Below, piece after piece: positions 1 through 9,289 of a stretch of DNA of 64,000 bases. The position numbers and the translations under genes were made by a program. A model generated the notes under the pieces. It searched no databases and had not been told where the DNA came from. It saw only the letters and a list, made by a program, of their open reading frames with translations. Source of the stretch: Coriolopsis trogii (taxonomy: Eukaryota; Basidiomycota; Agaricomycetes; Polyporales; Polyporaceae); NCBI GenBank assembly GCA_020543525.1, contig JAHYIO010000031.1:3162001-3226000 (forward strand), in the 5' to 3' direction. Position 1 is the stretch's first letter, and each line of letters starts with the position of its first letter.

Positions 1-1364
1 GGGTAGACCTTGTTCGCCTTCGTCCCGCCCGAGAGGTCCGTCGAAGGGTAATCCGAGTACGTCGTCGTGCGGCCCGTGTCGCGCGTGCTGTGCCGCCAGC
101 CCATGCTGATGGTCGGGATCATGCCCGAGCCCGAGCCCGAGCCGGCGTCCGTCGAGCCGGCGTCGATCCCGAGCGCGACGCGGATGATGATGAGCGTCGG
201 CGCGATGCCCTACGGAGCGAGCCATGCAGTCAGCGTTTCCGCCGCGCATACCCACGACCCGGGACTGGGCGCGCACACTCGGTTACTCACGTAGATCTGG
301 ACGGCGGCGACGGCGACGATGGCCTCCGCGGGGTGGTGGATCCCATACAGCGCGACGAACACGAGCTGTGTGATGAGGTAGACGAGCCCGCTCTCGACGA
401 TGATCGCCATCGCCCCGCGCGCGAGGCGCGTCGTGCTCCGGAGTGGGACGCCCACCTCGCGCGGGCGCGTCATCCACCAGATCTTGAACACGATCAGGCC
501 CGTCGCGAGCACGTTCGTGCAGAGCAGGAGCGTGAACCCTGCCGTGCCGAGCGGGACGAAGGATGGGGGCGGGACGGGCGCGGTGGGCGAGAGGGTGACG
601 ACGAGGCGCATGACTTGCATCGCGCATGCTGGTTCGCGGTCGTGTGCCGTACCATGGGGCGAGTGTCGTGTCATGCCATCCAACGAACGTTATGTCGGGA
701 ACCGGTGCTAGTCAGTGGTGGGGCTCCGAGTGCGGTACAGAAAAACACTTACCGAAACCGCCGAAGGCGGTGAGGAGGGGAAGGACGGTGACCCAGATGT
801 TCTTCCCCCACAGGGCCCAGCACCGGTAGATCAGGATGAAGTCCCCGAAGAGGTCGCTCACGGAAATGAGGATGTCGGCGCCCACGAGCGTTGGCGTCTC
901 GTCCGCGAACCTATCGACCCCGGTAGCCCACTGGTCACGGTCGTACTAATATTAGCAGCAGGACCGCACCATCTCAAGTCATCCACAGCTAGCGCGCGGC
1001 GGCGAGAGCTCACCAGAGTGGTGTAAAAGTGATTGAACTCGAGCGCAAAGTGGGCAGTGCACGAGGCAAAGAGGAGGCAGCTGAGGACGACGATGAAGGT
1101 GTTGTACTCCCCGGTCCGCTTCTTGCGCTCGTACAACGCAATGAGCGAGATGACGAACAGCACGGTGTATGCGCCTGTGCGTGTGCGCGCCGGGCGGCGG
1201 GTCAGCAAGCAGAGCTTTCTCAGCGCTGTGCGCTGGAATGGAATGGAACACGTACCCCAGAGCGCTGCCTCACAGCCAAAGCTGATAAGAGCCGCGATGT
1301 CATTGGGAAGGGCCCGGGGCATGATTGACTTTCTTCTTCTGCTCAGGGGATGCTGCGTGTTCAA
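1..1364 (-). CDS. Seven-span integral membrane protein of an Agaricomycete family, 3' end off the left edge
   Basis: The gene reads right to left in five exons, about 1364-1256, 1174-1014, 945-753, 613-291 and 209-1, each junction with GT-AG borders and a continuous frame. The N-terminal exon gives a PNDIAALISFG-type first helix. Exon 2 gives a helix followed by ERKKRTGEYN and a FALEFNHFYTTL segment. Exon 3 has DILISVSDLFGDFILIYRCWALWG, typical of mushroom multi-span proteins of unknown function. Exon 4 carries two more hydrophobic stretches, and exon 5 a soluble Ser/Gly/Asp-rich tail still open at position 1. It is likely a plasma-membrane or endomembrane protein; no enzymatic motif is visible. 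The start could be 1364 or the downstream ATG at 1322. A decayed paralogue lies at 6.56-7.47 kb. The family call is firm; the function is unknown. Confidence 0.75.
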
Positions 1365-2160
1365 GTTCGATTCGTCGCATAGCGCAGGCTTTATGTATCA
1401 GCGCCCTCACATGAGCCCTGCGAATGACCCTCAGCAGAAACAGCGTGAGCTGGGGCATGTCTACTCCCTGTCAGTTGGGTACGACAAGTTAATTGAAGTT
1501 GCGGGCATACCGTGCACACGACAACTCGATGCGACATTGCGCGCTACGTCGAGCGCTGGCAAGCTTCCCCCGGCCCCCATGAACTTCCCCCAACTCCGAC
1601 TGTGCCCAGCCCTCCTCCGCCCCTGGCCCGATGAAGGCGGCAGTACATTAAGGATCAAAGCTCTTGCAGGTGGGATTTGCTGCCCCTGGATATCGACTAG
1701 AGAGGGTATGTGATACTCATTGAGCGTAAGGCCTTGACCATGGTGGTCAGCTCTCATGCGCCACAAAGCCTGTCAAAAGGATGATGTTCGCATGTGCATG
1801 TGTCAAATACGACAAACCGTGGCTGATGCTGAGATCCCTACCTGGCTGCTCGTAAGAGGTTTATCTGAGCCCTGAGGAAGCCGGTGGCTGCGGAGCATCA
1901 AGCCTTTCAAGCACCGCATTGGCATCTCGAGAAGCAAGAGGTTTGATAAGGAGCGGGCGAGGTGATGGAGGTGTTGGGACGGGTGCGGACCCGGCTGTGT
2001 TTCCTGTGGGACCCAAATAAGAGTGAGCACACCGCACAACTTGGATGCGCCGATAAATCGCATAAATACCTGCAGAGAACACTCGAGAGGCTCGCAACAT
2101 CCTCTTTCACCACCCACTCGACTTTCGACCACCTCTCCGCGACATTGAGTTCGGAGGGTC
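1365..2160. other. Intergenic stretch, no gene recognised
   Basis: The short open frames here on both strands lack codon continuity or any recognised domain. The stretch holds the promoter side of the membrane-protein gene to the left. Nothing else can be supported. Confidence 0.5.
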
Positions 2161-2162
2161 TA

Positions 2163-2216
2163 CAATCGGACAAAAAAGTCCCAAGTTTAATAAACCTTGG
2201 GACTTTTTTGTCCGCC
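2163..2216 (+). repeat. Left terminal inverted repeat of the MITE
   Basis: Positions 2167-2214 form a 48-bp near-perfect palindrome, with about one mismatch near the centre, so the terminal repeat can fold alone as well as pair with the right end. Confidence 0.85.
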
Positions 2217-2605
2217 TCCCCCGACTGTTATAGCATGCTGGTGCCCCCAGCCAGTTTTCCTACTACCACACTGTGTCGAGTGGATTGATTGATGACTGTC
2301 TTGAAGACCCTGAAGACCGCTGCGATGACATAGGCAACGGACAACGGCGGGGCGGGATGATTCCTAATATGGAATCGTGGGATGATACGGGCGCATATGA
2401 CTTCCCGCACGTCGCGATTGCCTTTTAGAGCTCCGCGCCGCCTGGCGTCTCTTCATCTCACGTCATCGTTCCCTCTCTCATACTCGTCCCTCACGCCTTG
2501 CGACGCGCGCGCGGATGCGCCCGATGCTATTATACACTGCGCCTACCAAGTTCTGAGCCTCCGAAATGAGGTGAATGGTCCCGGTACACTAGGGGGTGGG
2601 CGGTA

Positions 2606-2659
2606 GGCAGACAAAAAACTCCTGAGGTTTATTAAACCTGCGACTTTTTTGTCCGATTG
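2606..2659 (-). repeat. Right terminal inverted repeat of the MITE
   Basis: This is the reverse complement of 2163-2216, with the outermost 18 bases identical and several substitutions further in. Its internal palindrome has decayed more than the left copy. Confidence 0.85.
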
Positions 2660-2682
2660 TATATGGCTCTGAGTTCACCGAC

Positions 2683-3099
2683 ATGAAGTCCGTCTTCGCA
2701 CTCGTGGCCTTCGCCGTTGTTCTCGCGGTGTCAGCAGCCCCTGAAGTCGGAGCGGTGGCTGTCCCAAGAGGTCAGTTCCGTCATACCTCGGGGCGAAGCG
2801 GGCAGGCACATTGCTGCATCGTTTCTCGACGAGATGCCCCTGATTTGTGATGTTCATGTTACTGACACCGTCCATCCACAGAGGCCGGAAAGCTGCAGCA
2901 GAGCGGTGCTCACGTCGTCGTCCATCCTGGTTAGTCGACGTCTCCTCCTACCAGCCTAATCTGCGAGATTGACCGCTTGTTGAAGAATCGAGTTGAGAGT
3001 TGTTCCGAGCATGTGTATGCCGGATATCCACTAGCATTGGCAGCCTGTCTGACCGGAGATGATCTCACAGGAATCCTGAGCATGTACGATGATGCGTAG
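2683..3099 (+). CDS. Putative small secreted peptide, about 54 residues
   Basis: The ATG at 2683 opens a strong signal peptide: MKS, a run of Val/Ala/Leu/Phe, then a VSAA-type cleavage site near residue 19. Three exons fit, 2683-2770, 2882-2929 and 3071-3099, with introns starting GTCAGT and GTTAGT and ending in CACAG; the joined frame closes at TAG after GILSMYDDA. If the second intron is not removed, the frame stops eight residues earlier, at a TAG straight after the HPG motif, giving about 46 residues. The mature part is short (about 35 residues) and has no Cys pairs, CAAX box or KEX2 pattern, so it is neither a hydrophobin nor a mating pheromone precursor. The start lies only 22 bp from the MITE's right TA, so its promoter must lie in or beyond the MITE. 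Introns of 111 and 141 nt are long for this genome. Function unknown. Confidence 0.45.
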
Positions 3100-3565
3100 A
3101 TGGTCGACCTGGAGGACATGTCGTATAGCGATAAATCGGAGATTTCTTGATCGGTTATGTATACTTATCGCTTCAGAAGTGTTAGTAACACAATCCCGGA
3201 CATTCCATGCATTGATTGTGACCCGGAGAGAGTTAGAAACAGTCGATACTCTTCCACCGTCTCGAGAGTCGCAAGAAGAGCCAGATACTAGGCTCAATAC
3301 CGTATCATAAGGTGGCAGATGTTGAAGATAGTGAGTAATTTGTCCAGTATGAGGGCATCGCAAAAACTGGAGTCCATGATTGGAAGTACTATGTAGCCTG
3401 AGGGCAGAGCGCCGTGAGGGATGCGGAGAACGACCTGGCGGAAACCAACGCCCCTCAGAGTCTCGTCGACGTCAGCGCAAGCGTCTATGTGCCGTGGCGC
3501 CCGCAGTGACCAGCCACTATGCGCTACAAAGGAGTAACAAAGAGAATACCAGTGAATCGTGATGG

Positions 3566-5127
3566 TCAAGGGGATCGGGGACGACGAGGACGAACCCCAG
3601 GCGCAGAACGAGGGCGAGGGAGGTGAGGAGCAGGAATATCGGAGGCGTGGGCAATAGTGGAAGAACGAGGGATGTGTAGGGACTGAGTTCGGTGACGGCG
3701 ACGCGTAGTAGTGGTTTCTGCGTACGCTCGGTGTCGTGGGCTGGACGGCCGCGGCGCTACATTGACAACCGTCCCCCCACCTTGGTTCGACGACGCCGTC
3801 CCTGCCACTGGCAGGCGCGCACTCGGCGACTGGTCCCACTGTGATATCTGAGGCTGCCAGCGCGGCACCCGCTGAGTCTCCCCCTCGATAAAGACGGTCT
3901 CCAGTTGGGTGAAAGACTGAAGAGCCTCGACCAGTAGCTCTTCTTTCGCCAATTCGAGATGACCTGAATGCAGAGAGACGGAGAGCGTTCTGAGCGTACT
4001 CGGCGAGGGAAGAGCGTTCAGCAAAGGGATGAGCATGTTGCGTATGCCACGCTCGAGATCGTTCCCATGTTGGGAAATCATGAAGTCGACGCTGAGGGAC
4101 TCTAGGTTCCGAAGACTATGGAGGTAGCGTGGTGGCCCTACAACGAGGTGAATGATCGTATTTCGTACACCAACAGGCACGAGCCGGGAAGACCTCTTAC
4201 CGAACTGTGAACGACGATATACTCGTGCCTCAATTGCGAGGTGACGTACGGTACTCCCAAAGCAATTTCCCGGGAGAGGCGAACTCTGACAACCGTAGTG
4301 AGCGAACCACTGGCATGACCGTTCGGAGATCGATATCCACTGACCAGAGCTCGGGACCCAGACAAGCAGACGAGGCTCAGCTTCCCGCATGCTCTAGAAT
4401 TCTGGTTTCTTTCAAGTCTGTGTAGTTCCTCCATGTCCACACGCAAGTCTTCCAGGGCCTTCCCGGCGAGTGAGAGTGATGCGAGCATGGGAAAGGCACG
4501 TATAACGCGACACAGCTCGCTCGCCTTCTGGAACGGGATGTATCCAAGGGCAAGGTCCGTGATTCTGAATCCTGCGAATAGGACATGGTACCAGGGTGGG
4601 TAGGTGGAGGGATCGATGGACATGTTCAGCCGCGCCAGGTTGGGGAGCCTCCGCACGAAATCTGGACGAGCGAAAGGGAGATATGTGAACTCGATCAAAT
4701 CTTCGTCTGGTGCAGATTCGAGGCCACTTGGAATGAAGTTGTATTCGCCGATCTTGTTGATCTCCTGCGTCTTCTTCTGCTCGGCCTCTGGCAGCCTCTT
4801 CCCGAGGTCCTTCGGGAAAGCCAGAACTTGTAGCTCTGTCACTAGAGTCCCTAAAAAAGGGTTGAGCTTGAAAGTGCGAGCGAGCATGTCTACTTGGGCA
4901 GAATTCGTGAGGGTCATGGATGAGTACAAGTGTTTGGTGCTCCGTGGGTACAAGCTGGAGCAAGTGAGAGCACACGCTCGCAATGTCGCATTGCAATTGC
5001 ACCAGGCTGCCAGGGTGAGGTCATAGTGGTGGTTGTAGTGGTTGTCATAGAAGCTGTCGATGATGCGCTCGCATACCTCGACGGGAAGAGAGGTTGACTC
5101 CGATGGTGAGCAAAACATCGATATCAC
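3566..5127 (-). CDS. F-box/leucine-rich-type protein
   Basis: The first exon (5127-4345) opens with an F-box-like segment, LPVEVCERIIDSF, then W and CALTCSSLYPRSTKHLY, the pattern mushroom F-box proteins use to bind Skp1 in SCF ubiquitin ligases. Irregular leucine-rich segments follow (LPNLARLNMSID, FPMLASLSLAG). A 59-nt intron (4344-4286, GTCAGT...GTTGTCAG) and a 63-nt intron (4200-4138, GTAAGA...GTTGTAG) restore the frame into LRNLESLSVDF and LRTLSVSLHS. The frame closes at 3566 for about 479 residues, but the last 60 are low-complexity Arg/Pro/Ser. A further open segment with VDETLRGVGFRQVVLRIPHG (about 3330-3470, minus strand) resembles the end of such proteins, so a missed intron and a longer C-terminus are possible. 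The substrate is unknown. Confidence 0.7.
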
Positions 5128-5384
5128 TAGTAGGAGAGTATGCGTGATTGTTTACTACTGCCCGCGCTGCGGCGTTGACGCCAAAAGGAGAGTCTGCACG
5201 GGCGATTCGCCCGTTCTCGACATAGAGTGAAACGCCCGCTCCAGAACCCTCTTTTGCCTCTTACAGTCACTGTCCACGCCAGACAACACATTCATTCCTG
5301 CACAGTCTCTACATTCAGGAGAAATGGAGCCTTGTTGGAGTTATTTGCAACTTTGAACCCCTCCGGCCTAACCAGTGCGTGGCA

Positions 5385-6089
5385 TCAATACTTCGCGGGA
5401 AAGCGCCTCCAGATCATGCCCAGGCGCTGGAAGAAAGAGAAGAGGGAGCCTTTCGGCACGTAGCCTGCGTACCGCGCCTGCCACATCGCCGCAACGGTGC
5501 CTAAGGGGTAAGCGGCGGTATCATCAGCACACTGATCGTGAGCAGCACAGATCGCCAACTCCAGCATGGACGATCCATGGCGGAGTTCGAGGGTATGGGG
5601 CAACCTGAATGCGCGAACGCATACTTCAAGTGGCGAAGAACACGCACCTTCGATGGGACCGAGCTCGCCGAAACCGAGCGCCTCTATGATCCAGGGCGAG
5701 AGCAAGACGAGGACGCCGAGCGCGATAAGCGTGAAGTAGACCGGGTGCTCCTTCGCGAACCCGACGGCGGCCTCGACGGACTTGTCGATAGCATCCTTGG
5801 CGACGAGCGCGGCGGCCACACCGCTGCTCAGGGCCTGCGTGAGCACGTCGAGGACGGCCTGCGCGAAGCGCTCTTCCCACCAGCTCGAGGTGCCCACGGC
5901 GTTTGGATTGACGAACTGCGCAAGCTCGCGGTCGATGTCGCCTGGTTTCTCGGCGGTGAGGAGGGCGCTGACGAACGCGTCCGCTTTGGCTTGGACCTCT
6001 GGAGAGTCCGAGTATGTTGCGAGGGTGGTGTAGGAGTCACCGGTGGTCGTGCCACGGAGACATGCATTGACGCTGTTGACGATACCCAT
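5385..6089 (-). CDS. IFI6/IFI27-like small membrane protein
   Basis: The start is the ATG at 6089 (MGIVNSVNACLRG), chosen because the upstream extension is low-complexity and looks like 5' UTR. There are two exons, 6089-5648 and 5500-5385, separated by a 147-nt intron that keeps the frame, giving about 185 residues. The N-terminal half is Ala-rich and probably helical. Then comes a strong membrane segment, VYFTLIALGVLVLLSPWIIEALGF, followed by GELGPIEGTVAAMWQARYAGYVP. The GFGELGPIEG-type Gly-rich turn after a helix, and the Ala/Trp segment after it, resemble the interferon-inducible 6-16 (IFI6/IFI27) family, which also occurs in fungi. In animals these are mitochondrial or ER membrane proteins linked to cell death; no fungal role can be read here. 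Confidence 0.6.
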   Translation of the reverse strand: MGIVNSVNACLRGTTTGDSYTTLATYSDSPEVQAKADAFVSALLTAEKPGDIDRELAQFVNPNAVGTSSWWEERFAQAVLDVLTQALSSGVAAALVAKDAIDKSVEAAVGFAKEHPVYFTLIALGVLVLLSPWIIEALGFGELGPIEGACSSPLEVCVRAFRLPHTLELRHGSSMLELAICAAHDQCADDTAAYPLGTVAAMWQARYAGYVPKGSLFSFFQRLGMIWRRFPAKY

Positions 6090-6559
6090 GATTGCTTTGT
6101 CGCGGTGGGCGGGTGGAGGGCGTGGATGAGGACGATGTGGGTGGGGTGGTAGGCCAGGGTCTTTATGACTTTGCCCTTGGACCAGCACCTGTCGATGAGG
6201 AGTCCGAGTAGAACGTGGCGCTGACGCGTGACGGCGGATTTTCGATTCCATACGTACTTCGGTTCGGACAAGTGCAGCCCTTACCGCAGTGCACGGCGCT
6301 TGATGCGTACTTCACAAACGGCAGGCATGCTGCATGCGTTAACGGGCCATGATCGAACCTTCGGTGTGAAATGAATCATATCCGGACTATGTGAGTGCAC
6401 CGGCAGTCCAGACTCCAAACCTATGAGCTCCGACACGGGGCACCTGGGACCAATGATGCTGCGGTAGTTGTGGTGCCAATCGTCGAGCGCATCTTGAGGC
6501 CACTTCTCATGGTGTAGAGACAAGTATACCAATTTCTCCATACATCCTCACGAATATTG
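6090..6559. other. Intergenic stretch, nothing recognised
   Basis: No open frame here has domain or splice support. The stretch covers the promoter side of the IFI6-like gene and the decayed end of the neighbouring membrane-protein copy. Confidence 0.5.
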
Positions 6560-7465
6560 TGAACTCACCTGGCTAGCATGACTACAAACACGGTTCGCTA
6601 ACGCAAATGTCGCGTTGCAAAGGAATGCTCGCTCGGACCCCTCCCATATCCACGAGACCTTCCAGCAAGCGCGGGAGTCGCCGCGACCCAACGAGGACCT
6701 CATATCGCCCCTACGAGAGTCGAGTATCCAGTAGGACGGGGCGCTGTTCGTTCCCGCGTTGTCGAACATCTCCCACCCCGATACGACTGACATCGACTGG
6801 ACGATCTTTAACCAGTAGTCGTTGCGGCCATGAGCGGAAGAAGCAAGCCGGACAAGACGTGGCATAGTCGAGGGACGGCGTGGGCTAGCAACGCTGCGAA
6901 GTAAAATCGAGGATGTGGACGACGGTGGACGATGAAGATCCATGGCAGCGAGCGCCACGAAAAAGAAAGCTTGAAGACGACGTTGGAGGCGTCGAGAATA
7001 ATTTGGGAGTATGTAGAAGAGCGTCGACCAGAGCAAGGCAATGACGCGACAGAGAAGACGGAAGAGCTGGATCTGGTGGTGGTTATACTACAACGGGGTG
7101 TGTGACTAGAGTGTGGACGTACCAAGACGGTGTAAAAGTGGTTGAAGTCGAGCGCAAAGTGGGTCGTGCACGCCTCGAAGAGTATGCAGCACGTGAGGAG
7201 CCGGAGCAAGTTGAAGTTCCCCGCCCGTTTCTTGCGCTCGCGCTCCTACGTCGTAATGAGCGAGACGACCAATAGCACGGCGTACGATTCACGAACAGAA
7301 GCCCGGCGCGGGAGGGCGGCGGCGAAGAACGAGGAAAGCTGCGACGTACCCCACAACGCCGTCTCGGTCGCCAACCCAATCAAGGCCACAATGTCGTTCG
7401 GAATCTTACGCAAGTCGTCGAGGTCAATATCGAGGCTGAGGTCGACTATCCGAGTCGCTGCGGGT
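6560..7465 (-). pseudogene. Decayed paralogue of the seven-span membrane protein at the left edge
   Basis: Minus-strand fragments follow the order of the gene at 1-1364: IPNDIVALIGLATETALWG, then a splice-like gap, YAVLLVVSLITT, and LLTCCILFEACTTHFALDFNHFYTVL. These match IPNDIAALISFG, VLFVISLIALYERKK and FASCTAHFALEFNHFYTTL of the intact gene. The copy is broken. Where the intact gene has a Tyr codon just before ERKK, this one has TAG, next to a duplicated GAGCGC. No ATG precedes the first helix in its frame, which is closed by a TAA upstream. The exon 3-4 equivalents (about 7030-6600) carry frame breaks. It is best read as an old local duplicate, unlikely to make a full-length protein. Confidence 0.7.
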
Positions 7466-8183
7466 TAAACATTGGACGTCGACTAAGAGGACGAGCGCAA
7501 CCGCGGCGACAGAGTGGTCGACGGACAGGCTTTATCGTCAGCCCCACGGGCCTAATCGACGTTGCGACACCTCAACCTCGCAGGGTTATAGGCTAGTTAG
7601 CCTGGCCTTGTCGTGCAATGACCAGGCCTACCCATAGAGGCTACCTGTTCCGCGTTCCTCCTCAATCACCGAAGGAACTCAAACGGGAGGTCAACACATC
7701 AGGACAAACTACCATCAGGCAAGAACGCCGATCATGTATCCCATACCTCTGACCGTGTATGGCAGTGACATGCCATCGTCATCGTCACGGACTGCAAATA
7801 CAGACTCTGACAGCGTATTTGATCGCGGCCCCTCCTTGAACATCACGACTCCTTGGTCGATATCTCAACCGGCACAACGCCAGCGCTCAGCCATGTTCGA
7901 ATCCTGCATAACGACTGCCAACCAAGGCCCAAGAAACAAAACTAGCGATGAGGCGGACGATAACGTGGAGAGGATAGCGATGGCGAGGCACTGTGTATGG
8001 ATACAAGAATATTGTGTATAGAGGGAACGCACTTTGTAGCGGCATCGAATCTACGCTGACCCAAAACTGCCTGCTATTTGCTCATAACCAGGACGAGTGT
8101 TGGGGAGGCGACGCGTGGCGGACTTCCGGGGAAAGTCTCGCTGAGTCTGTCCGATGAACTCATGGCAGAGGAGGACAGGTGGC
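7466..8183. other. Intergenic stretch, nothing recognised
   Basis: One 95-codon open frame (7734-8021, plus strand) has no recognisable motif and no splice-supported extension. I see no gene. Confidence 0.45.
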
Positions 8184-8731
8184 TCAGTCGAGCCCTACAG
8201 TCAAAGAAAGAATGAGACACCACAAACTAGAACTCAACACTACACACGTACCTTCAAGCCGACTTCTCACATCATACCACTTCGCACCCTGCTTCTTAAC
8301 TCCCAAGAACTCCTTCACGGCACGCACGTCCTCTAGCTCAAGTGGCGCATGAAGAGCTTCGCGAGAACTGTTGTCCTTGAAGACGAACATCCACGTCAGC
8401 TTGGAACGCTGGAGCAAGAGCACATTGCGCTCGAGGTGAGGGATGTTGGGGAACTCGCAGTACACCTCGTAAGCCATGGACCTCGCTGTGATGAGTCTCA
8501 TTTTTCTGATCCTCCTCAGGATCTCCTCCGGAGATAGCTGTGAATGATCGCCCGGATAGGACTCGTCGAAGAAGATTCGACCCCACCGGTCCATACACTC
8601 CTCGTCGAGCTTGATAGCCAGAGCACGGTCGACTGCCTTTCCCTGTGGAATGTAGTTGATTTCGGGGTCGGGGGGGGGCGGTTTCTGACGGATGAACTAG
8701 CATTGGACTGGACGGCAGATGCAGTCGACAT
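8184..8731 (-). CDS. Unknown protein, about 160 residues, with a poly-C frame break
   Basis: The body of the gene reads from INYIPQGKAVDRALAIKLDEEC through MDRWGRIFFDE, LSPEEILRRIRKMRLI and VFKDNSSREAL to DVRSRLEGLD, charged and probably helical. A 57-nt intron (8251-8195, GTACGT...CTGTAG) sits just before the last codons and the stop at 8184. The natural start, ATG at 8731 (MSTASAVQSNASSSVRN), is in another frame. The switch falls at a run of nine C on the minus strand (plus-strand G run 8670-8678), so removing one base or adding two would join the two halves. Either the copy is broken, the run length is a sequencing error, or a start in the body frame is used (for example 8594). I do not recognise the family. 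Confidence 0.5.
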
Positions 8732-9053
8732 CGTGGAAGATGGGGGAAGAATCTGGTTGGCGAAACTGTCCGTGTGAGTGACTCAGTGAGCAAGCTCCGC
8801 GCATATGTTGGATTACAAACGGATGCTTCAATGTTGAGCGCTTGAGGGTACCGCGCTTATTCTGCCTCACCGGTCGCAAGTCATAGTCAAGTTCTCCATC
8901 CTCTCCTAGTCGTTCGCGAGCTTTCTGTCATACCATGAAGAAGTACTAGTGTGACCCCAGATGCGACCCAGGCGCTTAGACCCACCCCAGAATCGACACT
9001 ACATCGCGACTCTCGTTCCACCCACTCATCCTGAGGTCCTCAAATTGTACACG
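8732..9053. other. Intergenic stretch before the retroelement
   Basis: No gene is seen here. The stretch is the promoter side of the unknown gene to the left and ends at the retroelement's target duplication. Confidence 0.5.
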
Positions 9054-9058
9054 TAGGC
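9054..9058. repeat. Left target-site duplication (TAGGC)
   Basis: The five bases are identical to 14947-14951, immediately outside the other LTR, and mark integrase-made 5-bp staggered ends. Confidence 0.9.
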
Positions 9059-9189
9059 TGTCACGGGCCTTGCCCGTGACGCTGTCTCAGTCTTGTCTTG
9101 TAGGAGTATATGTTCTGATTCTGTACATACGGGACGTTAGCGAGCAACGCAGTTCTTGATTTTGACCTCTCGAGACCTCGCCCGTCACA
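9059..9189 (+). repeat. 5' LTR
   Basis: This 131-bp repeat begins with a perfect 9-bp hairpin, GTCACGGGC-CTT-GCCCGTGAC (9060-9080). A TATAT box lies at 9107-9111. A likely transcript start at 9139 is inferred from the priming site and sits about 30 bp past the TATA. U3 would then be about 80 bp. Confidence 0.9.
9107..9111 (+). promoter_or_regulatory. TATA-like box in the 5' LTR
   Basis: TATAT lies in GGAGTATATGTTC, about 32 bp upstream of AGCGAGCAA, where the self-priming model puts the RNA 5' end. The spacing is that of a normal TATA box, so the two inferences support each other. Confidence 0.55.
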
Positions 9190-9191
9190 GT

Positions 9192-9200
9192 TTGCTCGCT
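9192..9200 (+). other. Probable self-priming primer-binding site
   Basis: TTGCTCGCT starts two bases after the 5' LTR and is the exact reverse complement of AGCGAGCAA at 9139-9147 inside the LTR. Tf1/sushi-type chromoviruses prime reverse transcription by folding the 5' end of their own RNA onto such a site rather than using a tRNA. The match is nine bases, close to the 11 used by Tf1. Confidence 0.65.
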
Positions 9201-9289
9201 CACCGTCCTTTCCAATCTCCTCAGCGCGCTCATCAGTCTTCTCAGCCTTCGCTTCGCCGTTACGTAATCTCTCAGGCACTCCCCTCACA

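Larger units (their letters stand above)
2163..2659. mobile_element. Mariner-like MITE with hairpin terminal repeats
   Basis: The element is a non-coding unit of about 497 bp bounded by inverted repeats beginning CAATCGGACAAAAAAGTC. A TA dinucleotide lies outside each end (2161-2162 and 2660-2661), the hallmark of Tc1/mariner-type insertion. The terminal repeats are about 54 bp (2163-2216 and 2606-2659), and the outermost 18 bases match perfectly. Each repeat is itself a near-palindrome: the left one reads CGGACAAAAAAGTCCCAAG and then its own inverse (2167-2214), so the transcript of one end alone would fold. The interior has no transposase frame, so the element is non-autonomous. Mobility would depend on a transposase elsewhere in the genome. 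Confidence 0.85.

Noticed and set aside
5626..6152. Plus-strand and alternate minus frames over the IFI6-like gene
   Set aside because: They are shadows in GC-rich coding DNA; only the minus frame starting at 6089 has the membrane helix and a clean splice.
7890..7910. GTTCGAATCC motif resembling a tRNA T-loop
   Set aside because: No acceptor or anticodon stem can be folded around it, and no A-box lies at the proper distance.
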